Assembly (NCBI GenBank): GCA_024403035.1
Contig: JAKSSP010000010.1
Span: 1-45,385 of the forward strand
Reading direction: 5' to 3'
From: Mogibacterium sp.
GTDB taxonomy: Bacteria > Bacillota > Clostridia > Peptostreptococcales > Anaerovoracaceae
DNA length: 45,385 nucleotides
The notes below the pieces were generated by a model that worked only from the letters and a program-made list of their open reading frames with translations, did not search any database and was not told the DNA's origin. How positions within the stretch are numbered: the first letter of the stretch is position 1; every line of letters starts with the position of its first letter. The position numbers were made by a program, and so were the translations under genes. Shown here in pieces: positions 1 to 7,032 of the stretch.

Positions 1-1
1 A

Positions 2-58
2 AGGCAGGCATGGCATTCTGCCGCCTCCTCACCGGTGCAGATCTTGCCGTCATACTAA
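2..58 (+). CDS. possible 3' end of a gene entering from the left
   Basis: An open frame runs from the window edge to a TAA at 56-58. It stops six bases before a strong terminator hairpin, as the end of a gene would. Only 18 residues are visible (ending ILPSY), so no family can be named. The other two plus-strand frames read straight through the terminator, which is why this frame is preferred. It could be non-coding. Confidence 0.3.
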   Translation, partial: RQAWHSAASSPVQILPSY

Positions 59-64
59 CAAAAG

Positions 65-100
65 CCCTCAGGAAAGGTTTCCCGAGGGTTTTTTCTTTTT
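65..100. terminator. rho-independent terminator, probably bidirectional
   Basis: The arms CCCTCAGGAAA (65-75) and TTTCCCGAGGG (78-88) form an 11-position stem with one A-C mismatch. A T-rich tract follows on the plus strand (89-100). A shorter T run on the minus strand would let it also end the RpiB-like gene. Confidence 0.8.
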
Positions 101-155
101 CATTTTCAATAAATCTGTCGTATCCGGATCACTCATGAGTCCGGATCATTTCGAC

Positions 156-422
156 TCATATTTTGTCAACAGGCACACAGCACCTGTCGTTGATTTCGCA
201 CACTTTGTTGGCGATGAGGGCGCTTCCGTATCCGACTCCATCGCAGAAAATGCCTCTGTCGCATTCGCCTTTCGCTACCGCGAGAGCTGCCGGAAATACG
301 AAGTCTGACAGGTCGCAGCTTTTTTCATCGTAGGTACCAAAGTCCTCTACTTCATAGCCGTTTGCAATAAGATAAGCTTTTATCTCGTTCTTCATCGCAG
401 TCCCGGCGTGATCATTTGCCAT
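156..422 (-). CDS. truncated RpiB/LacA/LacB-family sugar-phosphate isomerase, probably a remnant
   Basis: The 88-residue product matches the N-terminal half of RpiB/LacAB isomerases, which interconvert aldose and ketose phosphates and are normally about 145-150 residues. Visible landmarks are NDHAG near the start, VEDFGTY, and the phosphate-loop region ending in IANK. The frame then stops after only 14 more residues, so the C-terminal half with its dimer-contact and active-site residues is missing. The start is also odd. A good AAGGAGGA site lies 9 bases before an ACG codon reading T-K-I-A-M-A-N-D-H, where the family normally has M-K-I-A-x-x-N-D-H. The first ATG is 12 bases further on, too far from that site. 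Either ACG is used as a start or the start codon was lost. The family is clear; function is doubtful. Confidence 0.6.
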   Translation of the reverse strand: MANDHAGTAMKNEIKAYLIANGYEVEDFGTYDEKSCDLSDFVFPAALAVAKGECDRGIFCDGVGYGSALIANKVCEINDRCCVPVDKI

Positions 423-495
423 CGCTATTTTCGTGCTGTGCGTCCTCCTTCTGATCCATCGTCATAATGCTTTCTGCTTCAGTTTCTTCAACGGT

Positions 496-615
496 CTATT
501 CTTTGGCAGGCTTTTTGTAATAATAATGGTATTCAAGTATCACTACGATTGCCGCCACGCCAAGCAGCAGCTTCCACCAATTATGTATAAACCAAGCAGT
601 TAATAAAACCAGCAT
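496..615 (-). CDS. small membrane protein, 39 residues
   Basis: This short frame starts with ATG at 615 and stops with TAG at 496-498. It encodes one hydrophobic helix (about residues 2-27, with the run WWKLLLGVAAIVVILEY) and a basic Lys-rich tail. Its ribosome site (AGAAGGCGG) is weak. Past the TAG the same frame stays open for 27 acidic, hydrophilic residues and ends at a TGA (412-414) that overlaps the ATG of the RpiB-like gene. The original protein may therefore have been about 67 residues, interrupted by an amber codon. No family is recognised. Confidence 0.45.
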   Translation of the reverse strand: MLVLLTAWFIHNWWKLLLGVAAIVVILEYHYYYKKPAKE

Positions 616-652
616 TTCCACACCGCCTTCTATTTATCTCATGAAATTATAC

Positions 653-692
653 TATAATCTCAGGGAAGCCGAAAACGCTTTTATGGTATAAT
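653..692 (+). promoter_or_regulatory. promoter region of the 73-residue membrane protein
   Basis: Two TATAAT boxes occur (653-658 and 687-692). The second lies about 15 bases before the AAAGGAGG ribosome site of the gene starting at 723. No good -35 box is visible for either. Confidence 0.45.
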
Positions 693-722
693 GTCAGCGA
701 GCAGGAAAGGAGGGTACTTCAA

Positions 723-944
723 ATGAATGAAGAAAGAGATATAAAAGGCATTATATTCGCCATTGTTGTCATGGTAGGTTTTGGCCTGATCTTTATATTT
801 GTGCCCCGTCTTGTTCACGAATACGGACTGGACCACGGCAAGACCTGGGGAAAGGGAATAGGCTATTTCGCTGTCGCCCTGGCTTGGTGGTTCTGGACCG
901 AGATATGTCTGATCATAAAGAATCGCGGCATAGACGATGAATAA
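723..944 (+). CDS. small two-helix membrane protein, 73 residues
   Basis: This short protein has two predicted membrane helices, about residues 9-30 (IIFAIVVMVGFGLIFIFV) and 44-64 (GIGYFAVALAWWFWTEICLII). A short polar loop joins them, and both tails are charged. The start is well supported by AAAGGAGG nine bases upstream and a TATAAT box before that. It is monocistronic, ending at a strong terminator. No family is recognised. Its size and topology resemble small stress or transporter-accessory proteins, but nothing in the sequence fixes a function. Confidence 0.65.
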   Translation: MNEERDIKGIIFAIVVMVGFGLIFIFVPRLVHEYGLDHGKTWGKGIGYFAVALAWWFWTEICLIIKNRGIDDE

Positions 945-946
945 GC

Positions 947-982
947 AAAGAGCCTCCGGGAAAAAACCGGAGGCTCTTTTTT
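947..982. terminator. bidirectional terminator between convergent genes
   Basis: A perfect 13-bp stem, AAAGAGCCTCCGG (947-959) with CCGGAGGCTCTTT (967-979), has T runs on both strands. It ends the 73-residue protein gene on the plus strand and the arginine/pyrimidine operon, after the antiporter gene, on the minus strand. Confidence 0.9.
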
Positions 983-1000
983 ATTGTTTCAGAACGGCTC

Positions 1001-2047
1001 TTATACAAAGAAGAATGCCGCGCCTATCATGACATATACAGTCACCAGCTGAAGTCCCTCAAGCCAGTTCGATTCACCGTCGGAAGCGACACGGTTCGCT
1101 ATGAGAACAGAGCCCGTAACCGCGACAAGTTCAAACGGCGTAAACACTATGCTCATAGGTGTGAACAGAAGGCTGAGCAATGTCAGCACAGGTATGACGA
1201 AAAGGATGATCTGCAGGCTCGATCCAAGTGCTATCTCTATCGCTGCGTTCATCTTGTTCTTTACTGCCATGATGATGGCCGATGAATGCTCGGCCGCATT
1301 GCCGATTATCGGAACGAGTATGATGCCTACGAAAGTCTTGTGAAGCCCCGCGCTTTCAGCCATCGGTTCTACCGTGGACACAAACACCTCGGAGAGGAGG
1401 GCGATACATACTGTCGATGCTATCAGCAGAATGATGGCACGCGGCAGACTCGCTTTGTGACCTTCCTCTTCATCCGGAAGCGATTCTTCATAAAGGTTGC
1501 GGTGTGTCACGAAAGTAAACACGAACTGCATTACATATACGAGCAGCATAAGCAGCGCGATTATCACGCTTAGCCCTTCGTACTCTGTCGTCAGGCTGCT
1601 CTCCGGGAAGGCGTGTGTGAATATCGCCGGGATCGACAGCCCCAGGACTGCCAGCAGCAGCATGCTTGACGTTATGTTTATGGAATTTTTATTAAAGGTC
1701 TGTGTTTTGTATTTGAGTCCGCCCGTCAGCATCGATAAGCCCAGTACCAGCAGTATGTTGCCGATGACAGAACCCGCGAGCGACGCCTTGACGACATCGA
1801 ACATCCCGGCTTTCATGGCGACGAACGCGATGATAAGCTCTGTGGCGTTTCCGAAGGTCGCGTTCAGCAGACCTCCTATCTTCTGTCCGCAGAAGCAGGC
1901 GATGTCATCGGTGCTCTTTCCCATGACCCCCGCCAGCGGTATTATAGCCAGCGAGCTGCACACAAAAAGCAGAGGATCCGAAAATCCCATGAACTTGCCA
2001 ACTAAAGTGACAGGTATGAAAATCAGCAGTATGTACAGATACTTCAT
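1001..2047 (-). CDS. cax: Ca2+/H+ antiporter, Cax/ChaA family
   Basis: This 348-residue integral membrane protein belongs to the CaCA superfamily and should export Ca2+ in exchange for protons. It carries both family signature repeats, GNATEL (66-71) and GNAAEH (249-254), whose acidic residues bind the cation. About eleven hydrophobic helices are visible, and the length is normal for bacterial Cax. Its ATG shares four bases (ATGA) with the stop of pyrI, so it is translationally coupled to the end of the pyrimidine genes. It is the last gene before the shared terminator. Why a calcium exporter is tied to carbamoyl-phosphate metabolism is unclear. Confidence 0.88.
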   Translation of the reverse strand: MKYLYILLIFIPVTLVGKFMGFSDPLLFVCSSLAIIPLAGVMGKSTDDIACFCGQKIGGLLNATFGNATELIIAFVAMKAGMFDVVKASLAGSVIGNILLVLGLSMLTGGLKYKTQTFNKNSINITSSMLLLAVLGLSIPAIFTHAFPESSLTTEYEGLSVIIALLMLLVYVMQFVFTFVTHRNLYEESLPDEEEGHKASLPRAIILLIASTVCIALLSEVFVSTVEPMAESAGLHKTFVGIILVPIIGNAAEHSSAIIMAVKNKMNAAIEIALGSSLQIILFVIPVLTLLSLLFTPMSIVFTPFELVAVTGSVLIANRVASDGESNWLEGLQLVTVYVMIGAAFFFV

Positions 2048-2472
2048 TCTTTGTTCTCTCTATATAGCGTGTCACAGTACACGCATCTGTAGCTGCGCGC
2101 GTCCTTGTCGACGAGCCTGAATTTCTGAGGAATGCCTCTTTCCACCGATGTGATGCATCTTGGGTTACGGCATTCGAGCACGTCCGTCAGAATCGTCGGA
2201 GGTGCCGGCTTAAACTTCTTTACAAGCTCGCGGTCCTTGACGACGTTGACCGTGATGTTTGGGCTTATGTATCCGATCAGGTCGTAATCGATAGGGATAT
2301 CGGCATCGATCTTGATGATATCCTTCATGCCGTACTTCCCGCTGCTTGCTCTCTGTATGATCGCTACGGTGCAGTCCGCCTTGTCGAGGCCAAGGAGGTG
2401 GTAAAGCTCAAAGCCCTTGCCGGCTTTGATGTGATCCAGCACATACCCGGTGTTTATTCCATCTATGTTCAT
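2044..2472 (-). CDS. pyrI: aspartate carbamoyltransferase regulatory chain
   Basis: This 142-residue protein is the PyrI regulatory subunit. It binds nucleotides through its N-terminal domain and joins the catalytic PyrB trimers through a C-terminal zinc domain. The four zinc ligands are visible as C101-x4-C106 and C130-x2-C133, the spacing known from E. coli PyrI. It begins 14 bases after pyrB and overlaps the antiporter start by ATGA. Its presence suggests that aspartate carbamoyltransferase is feedback-regulated here, unlike the PyrB-only enzyme of Bacillus. Confidence 0.93.
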   Translation of the reverse strand: MNIDGINTGYVLDHIKAGKGFELYHLLGLDKADCTVAIIQRASSGKYGMKDIIKIDADIPIDYDLIGYISPNITVNVVKDRELVKKFKPAPPTILTDVLECRNPRCITSVERGIPQKFRLVDKDARSYRCVYCDTLYRENKE

Positions 2473-2486
2473 GTGTTACCTCCTAT

Positions 2487-3407
2487 CTATTTGATACCCA
2501 GCAGATACAGTATGAGCGCCATGCGGATGTACTTGCCCATCAGAGCCTGATAGAAATAGCAGGCTCTCGGATCATCATCCACATCCACGTCTATTTCGTT
2601 TACGCGCGGAAGCGGATGCATGATTATAAGGTCTTCCTTTGCCGGTTTCAGCATAGCTCTTGTAAGGATAAAGCTGTCCTTGAGTTTTTCGTATTCTTCC
2701 CAGCTTGGGAACCTCTCCTGCTGTATCCTCGTCATGTACAGTATGTCGAGATCAGGGATCGCGTCGTCGAGGCTCTCAACTTCGCTCCACTCAGCTCCGG
2801 CTTCATCCAGCTTCTCTCTTATATATGCAGGCAGCCTCAGCTCTTCCGGAGCTATCATCACATATTTGACGCCTTCGTACCTCAGCAGCGCCTCTATGAG
2901 CGAGTGCACCGTTCTGCCGTACTTGAGGTCTCCGCAGAGGCCTACGGTAAAGTTTCCGATCTCACCTTTTTTGCGGTGTATCGTCATGAGGTCGGTAAGC
3001 GTCTGTGTCGGGTGGAAGTGTCCGCCATCGCCCGCGTTTATGATAGGGACCGAGGATTTGACCGCTCCGACTACCGGCGCGCCTTCCTTAGGGTGCCTCA
3101 TCGCAATGATGTCTGCATAGCAGCCTGCCATGATTATCGTGTCGGACACGGACTCTCCTTTTTTGGAGGAACTCGAGTCTGCCGAATCAAATCCCAGGAC
3201 GTTGCCTCCCAGTTCCATCATGGCCGCTGTGAACGAGAGCCTTGTGCGTGTGCTCGGCTCAAAGAACAGGGTAGCCAGTTTTTTATGAGCGCATGCGTCC
3301 TGATATTTCTCCGGATTCGCGATTATGTCATCGGCAGTCTCCATCAGGTGATCAAGCTCTTTAACGCTCAGATCGGTGATATTGATCAGATGTCTTAACT
3401 CTCCCAT
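2487..3407 (-). CDS. pyrB: aspartate carbamoyltransferase catalytic chain
   Basis: PyrB condenses carbamoyl phosphate with aspartate to give N-carbamoyl-aspartate, the first committed step of pyrimidine synthesis. The carbamoyl-phosphate loop FFEPSTRTRLSF (STRTR at 52-56), the HPTQ motif and the HPLPR motif are all present. The 306-residue length is normal. It lies 32 bases downstream of the ornithine cyclodeaminase gene in the same operon as the arginine deiminase pathway. Carbamoyl phosphate released from citrulline could therefore feed this enzyme directly. No attenuator or PyrR site is visible in the short gap before it. Confidence 0.96.
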   Translation of the reverse strand: MGELRHLINITDLSVKELDHLMETADDIIANPEKYQDACAHKKLATLFFEPSTRTRLSFTAAMMELGGNVLGFDSADSSSSKKGESVSDTIIMAGCYADIIAMRHPKEGAPVVGAVKSSVPIINAGDGGHFHPTQTLTDLMTIHRKKGEIGNFTVGLCGDLKYGRTVHSLIEALLRYEGVKYVMIAPEELRLPAYIREKLDEAGAEWSEVESLDDAIPDLDILYMTRIQQERFPSWEEYEKLKDSFILTRAMLKPAKEDLIIMHPLPRVNEIDVDVDDDPRACYFYQALMGKYIRMALILYLLGIK

Positions 3408-3439
3408 ACGATTCCCTTTCTGTGTTATTACGGTATATA

Positions 3440-4561
3440 TTATCTCTGTTTTGAATATTTTTTCCAGTCAAGCTTCAGGCCATTTGCTATGATCGCGATG
3501 AAGTCCTGAACATTGGTGACGATGGTAGTAGCCGCGAGGCTTCCTCTGTCGAGCAGCTTGTTGACTACGAATTCATCGGCGTCAACGGTGTAGAGGAACA
3601 CCGGTCTTACAGTACCGTCCTCAAGCACTCTGAACGACGGGGTCATGTTGCCGGTCGCTATCGTGTGCAGCATGGTCGCCAGGCATATGACCGTAGTCGT
3701 CTTTTTGATGACACTGCGCATCTCGTTCTGTCCCTGATAAACATCCCCAATGACTTCCGGAATAGGACCGTCATCTCTGATGGATCCTGTCAGCACGATA
3801 GGGACATCGTTCTTGACGCAGCTGTAGATGATGCCGTTGTCGATGTCATAATCCTCTATGAACTGCGGTATGGAACCGCTGCGGCGCACTCTGTTATCCA
3901 CATCGAGGTGGTTGTAATGCCCGTTAGGCATGGACTGCTGTGTGTAAATATCCTGGCCGAGCGCGGTGTTGAGCATGGCGCCTTCAAGGTCATGGGTCGC
4001 AAGAGCGTTTCCGGCCATCAGCGCGTCAACATATCCGTTCTCTACCAGAGCCTGCATGCAGGCTCTCGCGTCATGGTCGAAGGCGAATGCCGGGCCCATG
4101 ACCCATGTTATGAATCCGTGCTCTTTTTCATATTCGAGCAGCTCAAACAGTCTGTCGTAGTCGCGGGCGTATGATGTCTCTCTGCTGCGGCCCTGACGGA
4201 ACACGAACTGATCATCGAGTTCTTTTTCGTCCTCCGCAAAGCCCTTGCTGTGGACATATATGCCCTCGTGTCCGTCCTCGCTCCTGCCGAGCACCACCAG
4301 ATCGCCTTTTTTGATGTTGCGGTTCTCGACCACATCGAGCCTGCCGTCCGGCCTCAGTACGACGCTGGAATCCATACGGCTCTCTTCAGCGAGTTTCCAC
4401 TCTCCGTTCACCTTGAAGTATTCAGGGAACATCGATGTGCTGTGATAGTACTCCGGCGCGACTCCGTCCATGTCCGCGGCTTCAAGCCTGCAGTCCGGAG
4501 CGCTTGCCAGCTCCGGCTTTGTGAAATCCGGCGCTTTGTAAACAGGCATTTTGAATAGCAT
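3440..4561 (-). CDS. ornithine cyclodeaminase, archaeal/AgrE C-terminal type (TIGR00300-like)
   Basis: The 373-residue protein matches the LOR/SDH-like family typified by the archaeal ornithine cyclodeaminase and the C-terminal domain of cyanobacterial AgrE/ArgZ. It is unrelated in sequence to the mu-crystallin-type cyclodeaminase. Recognised landmarks are the N-terminal beta domain ending near RNIKKGDLVVLG, then NALATHDLEGA and TGSIRDDGPIP in the nucleotide-binding part. The expected reaction is ornithine to proline plus ammonia with bound NAD+. The context supports this, because ornithine carbamoyltransferase and arginine deiminase lie directly upstream. A GAGAGGAG site precedes the ATG by ten bases. 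The family is secure; the exact activity is inferred from relatives and context. Confidence 0.82.
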   Translation of the reverse strand: MLFKMPVYKAPDFTKPELASAPDCRLEAADMDGVAPEYYHSTSMFPEYFKVNGEWKLAEESRMDSSVVLRPDGRLDVVENRNIKKGDLVVLGRSEDGHEGIYVHSKGFAEDEKELDDQFVFRQGRSRETSYARDYDRLFELLEYEKEHGFITWVMGPAFAFDHDARACMQALVENGYVDALMAGNALATHDLEGAMLNTALGQDIYTQQSMPNGHYNHLDVDNRVRRSGSIPQFIEDYDIDNGIIYSCVKNDVPIVLTGSIRDDGPIPEVIGDVYQGQNEMRSVIKKTTTVICLATMLHTIATGNMTPSFRVLEDGTVRPVFLYTVDADEFVVNKLLDRGSLAATTIVTNVQDFIAIIANGLKLDWKKYSKQR

Positions 4562-4594
4562 ATCGGTTTATCTCCTCTCAGGTATTTGTATCCT

Positions 4595-5590
4595 TCAGGC
4601 CAGGGTCGCTACCAGGACAGCCTTGATGGTGTGCATTCTGTTTTCCGCCTCATCGAACACTACGGAATTCTTTCCGCTGAAGACCTCTTCGGTCACCTCG
4701 CGGATGTCGTATCCGAGCTTCATCTGTTCAGCCGCCATCGTAGTATCAAAGTTGTGGAAGGATGGCAGACAGTGCATGAAAATGTCATCAGGGTTCTCTG
4801 TCTTTGCAACGAGTTCTTCCGTGACCTTGAAAGGTGTCAGCATTCTGACTCTCTCCGGGATCTGATCCTCTTCTCCCATCGATGCCCAGATATCCGTGTA
4901 GATCACATCGGCACCCTTAAGGCAGGCGTCATCATCGGTCACGGTGATCTTAGCGCCTGTCTCTGCAGCTGCGGCGTTGGCGCGCTTCAGCACTTCAGGG
5001 TCAACTCCGTCGCAGAGTTCTTTCGGTCCGTATGCAGCGAACTCCATGCCCATCTTGGCGCAGCCGTACATCCAGGCATATGCCATGTTGTTTCGTACGT
5101 CGCCCACGAACACCACCTTCACCTTATTGAGCGGCTTATCTATGTGTTCTTCTATAGTCATGATATCCGCGAGTATCTGTGTCGGGTGGTCCACATCGGT
5201 AAGTCCGTTCCACACAGGGACTCCTGACTCTCTTGCCAGCTCTTCCACCACAGCCTGCTCATAGCCTCTGTATTCTATGCCGTCAAACATGCGGCCAAGC
5301 ACTCTGGCTGTGTCAGCGATGGTCTCTTTCTTTCCCATCTGTGAGCTCTTGCTGTCAAGGAACGTGACCCCCGCGCCTTCATCCATCGCGGCTACCTCGA
5401 ACGAGCACCTCGTCCTTGTCGATGTCTTTTCAAAGAGCAGGACGATATTCTTGCCCTCCAGTATTCTTCCCTTGATACCGCTTTTCTTCTTTGCCTTCAG
5501 CTCGTGCGCGAGATCGAGCAGATATCTGATCTCGGCTGGTGTGAAGTCCATCAGTGTCAGAAAACTTTTTCCTTTAAGATTGACTGCCAT
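4595..5590 (-). CDS. arcB: ornithine carbamoyltransferase, probably catabolic
   Basis: This 331-residue enzyme interconverts citrulline plus phosphate with ornithine plus carbamoyl phosphate. The carbamoyl-phosphate loop FEKTSTRTRCSFE (STRTR at 57-61), the HPTQ motif and the catalytic HCLP motif (273-276) are present. It starts 17 bases after the arginine deiminase gene, the usual arc arrangement, so a catabolic role is most likely. What normally follows is carbamate kinase. Here the next genes are ornithine cyclodeaminase and pyrBI, so both products of this enzyme have a dedicated consumer in the same operon. Confidence 0.94.
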   Translation of the reverse strand: MAVNLKGKSFLTLMDFTPAEIRYLLDLAHELKAKKKSGIKGRILEGKNIVLLFEKTSTRTRCSFEVAAMDEGAGVTFLDSKSSQMGKKETIADTARVLGRMFDGIEYRGYEQAVVEELARESGVPVWNGLTDVDHPTQILADIMTIEEHIDKPLNKVKVVFVGDVRNNMAYAWMYGCAKMGMEFAAYGPKELCDGVDPEVLKRANAAAAETGAKITVTDDDACLKGADVIYTDIWASMGEEDQIPERVRMLTPFKVTEELVAKTENPDDIFMHCLPSFHNFDTTMAAEQMKLGYDIREVTEEVFSGKNSVVFDEAENRMHTIKAVLVATLA

Positions 5591-5607
5591 TTATTCCTCC
5601 TGTGCTT

Positions 5608-6828
5608 TTATAAGTCGTCTCTGTTTACAGGGCAGGACATGCAGCGCGGGCCGCCTCTGCCTCTTGAAAGTTCTGAACTTGGCATCGTGAGCACCTCTAT
5701 GCCGCTCTTATGGAGCAGCTCGTTTGTCACGTAGTTTCTTTCGTATGTGATGACCTTGCCCGGAGCGATGCAAAGGGTATTGGATCCGTCGTTCCACTGC
5801 TCTCTCTGCGCTGCCATGGCATCATCGCCTCCGCAGCGTATTAGTCTTACCGTCGGCAGGCCGAGCTCCTGTGACAACAGCGTCCTCAGGTCTTCCGTCT
5901 TTGATTCGAAGTGTATCTCTCCGTTGGCGTTCAGGCTGAGTTCAAAGAGCTGCAGCGGTCCTTCTATCTCGGGATGGATGGAGAACTTATCATAATCGAC
6001 CATGGTGAATACCGTGTCGAGATGCATGAACGCTCTCTTCTTAGGTATGTTGAACACCAGCACCTTCTTGAAGTCCGAATTTTCGAGAAGGTTTTTCGTG
6101 AATGTCTCTATACCGGCGGCAGTAGTTCTTTCCGACAGGCCCACCGCTACTATGTCCTTGCTGAGCACCAGTATGTCTCCGCCTTCGATGCTGTGAGGAT
6201 CACTGTAGTCGTACCACTTCTCCGTGCCGCTTGGCGCAAAGTCGTCATTGAATTCGTACATGTACTTGAACAGCAGACTCTCGCGTCTTCTTGTGGCTGT
6301 ACTCATATGGTGTATCGACACTCCGTTGCCGATGCAGGCTGCCTGGTCCCGGGTGAAATACATATTTGGCATAGGGTCCATGTAGAAAGGATATGCCTCA
6401 TCGATCTTCTCGGCCAGCGTCTTCGGTTTATACTCTGTGATCTCGCTCTTTCTGACTCCTGAGATGACCTTGTTGAGCAGGTCTTTAGGATTCATCGCGA
6501 TGAGATAAGCGTAGACAGCTTCCTTTACTCCGCGGGACGAGAAACTGACCTCGTCGAGCATCTCGCGTATGAAGCGGTCCCTTATATCTGCCTTCCCGAG
6601 AGCCTTAGCTGCTTCATCGACATAATAAACGACCTCGACGCCGTTCTTTTTCAGGATCTCGGCGAAGCGGTCGTGTTCCTGCTGTGCTACTTTGAGGTAT
6701 GGTATGTCGTCAAAGAGAAGTCTGGCAAAATTGTCCGGCACGAGTCCGTCGACTTCGCTTCCTATGCGGTGAAGAAGCACTTTGTTAAGTCTGCCTATCT
6801 CCGAATAGTTATGTACTCCCCTTACCAT
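5608..6828 (-). CDS. arcA: arginine deiminase
   Basis: This 406-residue enzyme hydrolyses arginine to citrulline and ammonia. It has the typical guanidine-modifying motifs: PNMYFTRD, the SIEGGD acid pair, HLDTVFT with the catalytic histidine, and the C-terminal GRGGPRCMSCP with the catalytic cysteine at 396. The length is normal for ArcA. The ATG at 6828 follows an AAGGAAA site that overlaps the end of the YolD-like gene, so translation is probably coupled. This is the entry enzyme of the arginine pathway encoded by the next five genes. Confidence 0.96.
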   Translation of the reverse strand: MVRGVHNYSEIGRLNKVLLHRIGSEVDGLVPDNFARLLFDDIPYLKVAQQEHDRFAEILKKNGVEVVYYVDEAAKALGKADIRDRFIREMLDEVSFSSRGVKEAVYAYLIAMNPKDLLNKVISGVRKSEITEYKPKTLAEKIDEAYPFYMDPMPNMYFTRDQAACIGNGVSIHHMSTATRRRESLLFKYMYEFNDDFAPSGTEKWYDYSDPHSIEGGDILVLSKDIVAVGLSERTTAAGIETFTKNLLENSDFKKVLVFNIPKKRAFMHLDTVFTMVDYDKFSIHPEIEGPLQLFELSLNANGEIHFESKTEDLRTLLSQELGLPTVRLIRCGGDDAMAAQREQWNDGSNTLCIAPGKVITYERNYVTNELLHKSGIEVLTMPSSELSRGRGGPRCMSCPVNRDDL

Positions 6829-6834
6829 AATACG

Positions 6835-7023
6835 CTATTTCCTTTCCTGCTCCCTCGCGTGCTCTTCTTCCGCCTGTCTCAGCCTCTCGCCGAGGCCGGT
6901 GAGCGCATCAAAAGGAGCGAACTGTTTGGCTCGCTGTGAGCGGGGCATCTTCGGCCTGTCTGATGCCGGACGCTCCCATATTTTCTCCTTGTCCATTATA
7001 CTAGATATCCGTTCTTCTTTCAT
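6835..7023 (-). CDS. YolD-like small protein
   Basis: This 62-residue, highly charged protein resembles the YolD-like family (RAKQFAPFDALTGLGERL is the recognisable core). Such proteins are usually encoded next to Y-family polymerases of the UvrX/UmuC type and are thought to act as partners of those polymerases, a UmuD-like role. It begins a few bases after the polymerase stop. The ATG at 7023 is chosen; a GTG one codon upstream (7026) is equally possible. It ends six bases before the arginine deiminase gene. Confidence 0.72.
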   Translation of the reverse strand: MKEERISSIMDKEKIWERPASDRPKMPRSQRAKQFAPFDALTGLGERLRQAEEEHAREQERK

Positions 7024-7032
7024 CACTTCTCG

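Noticed and set aside
496-498. TAG in the small membrane ORF as a pyrrolysine codon
   Set aside because: Nothing in the window supports pyrrolysine use, and no methylamine methyltransferase is involved; a nonsense change is simpler.
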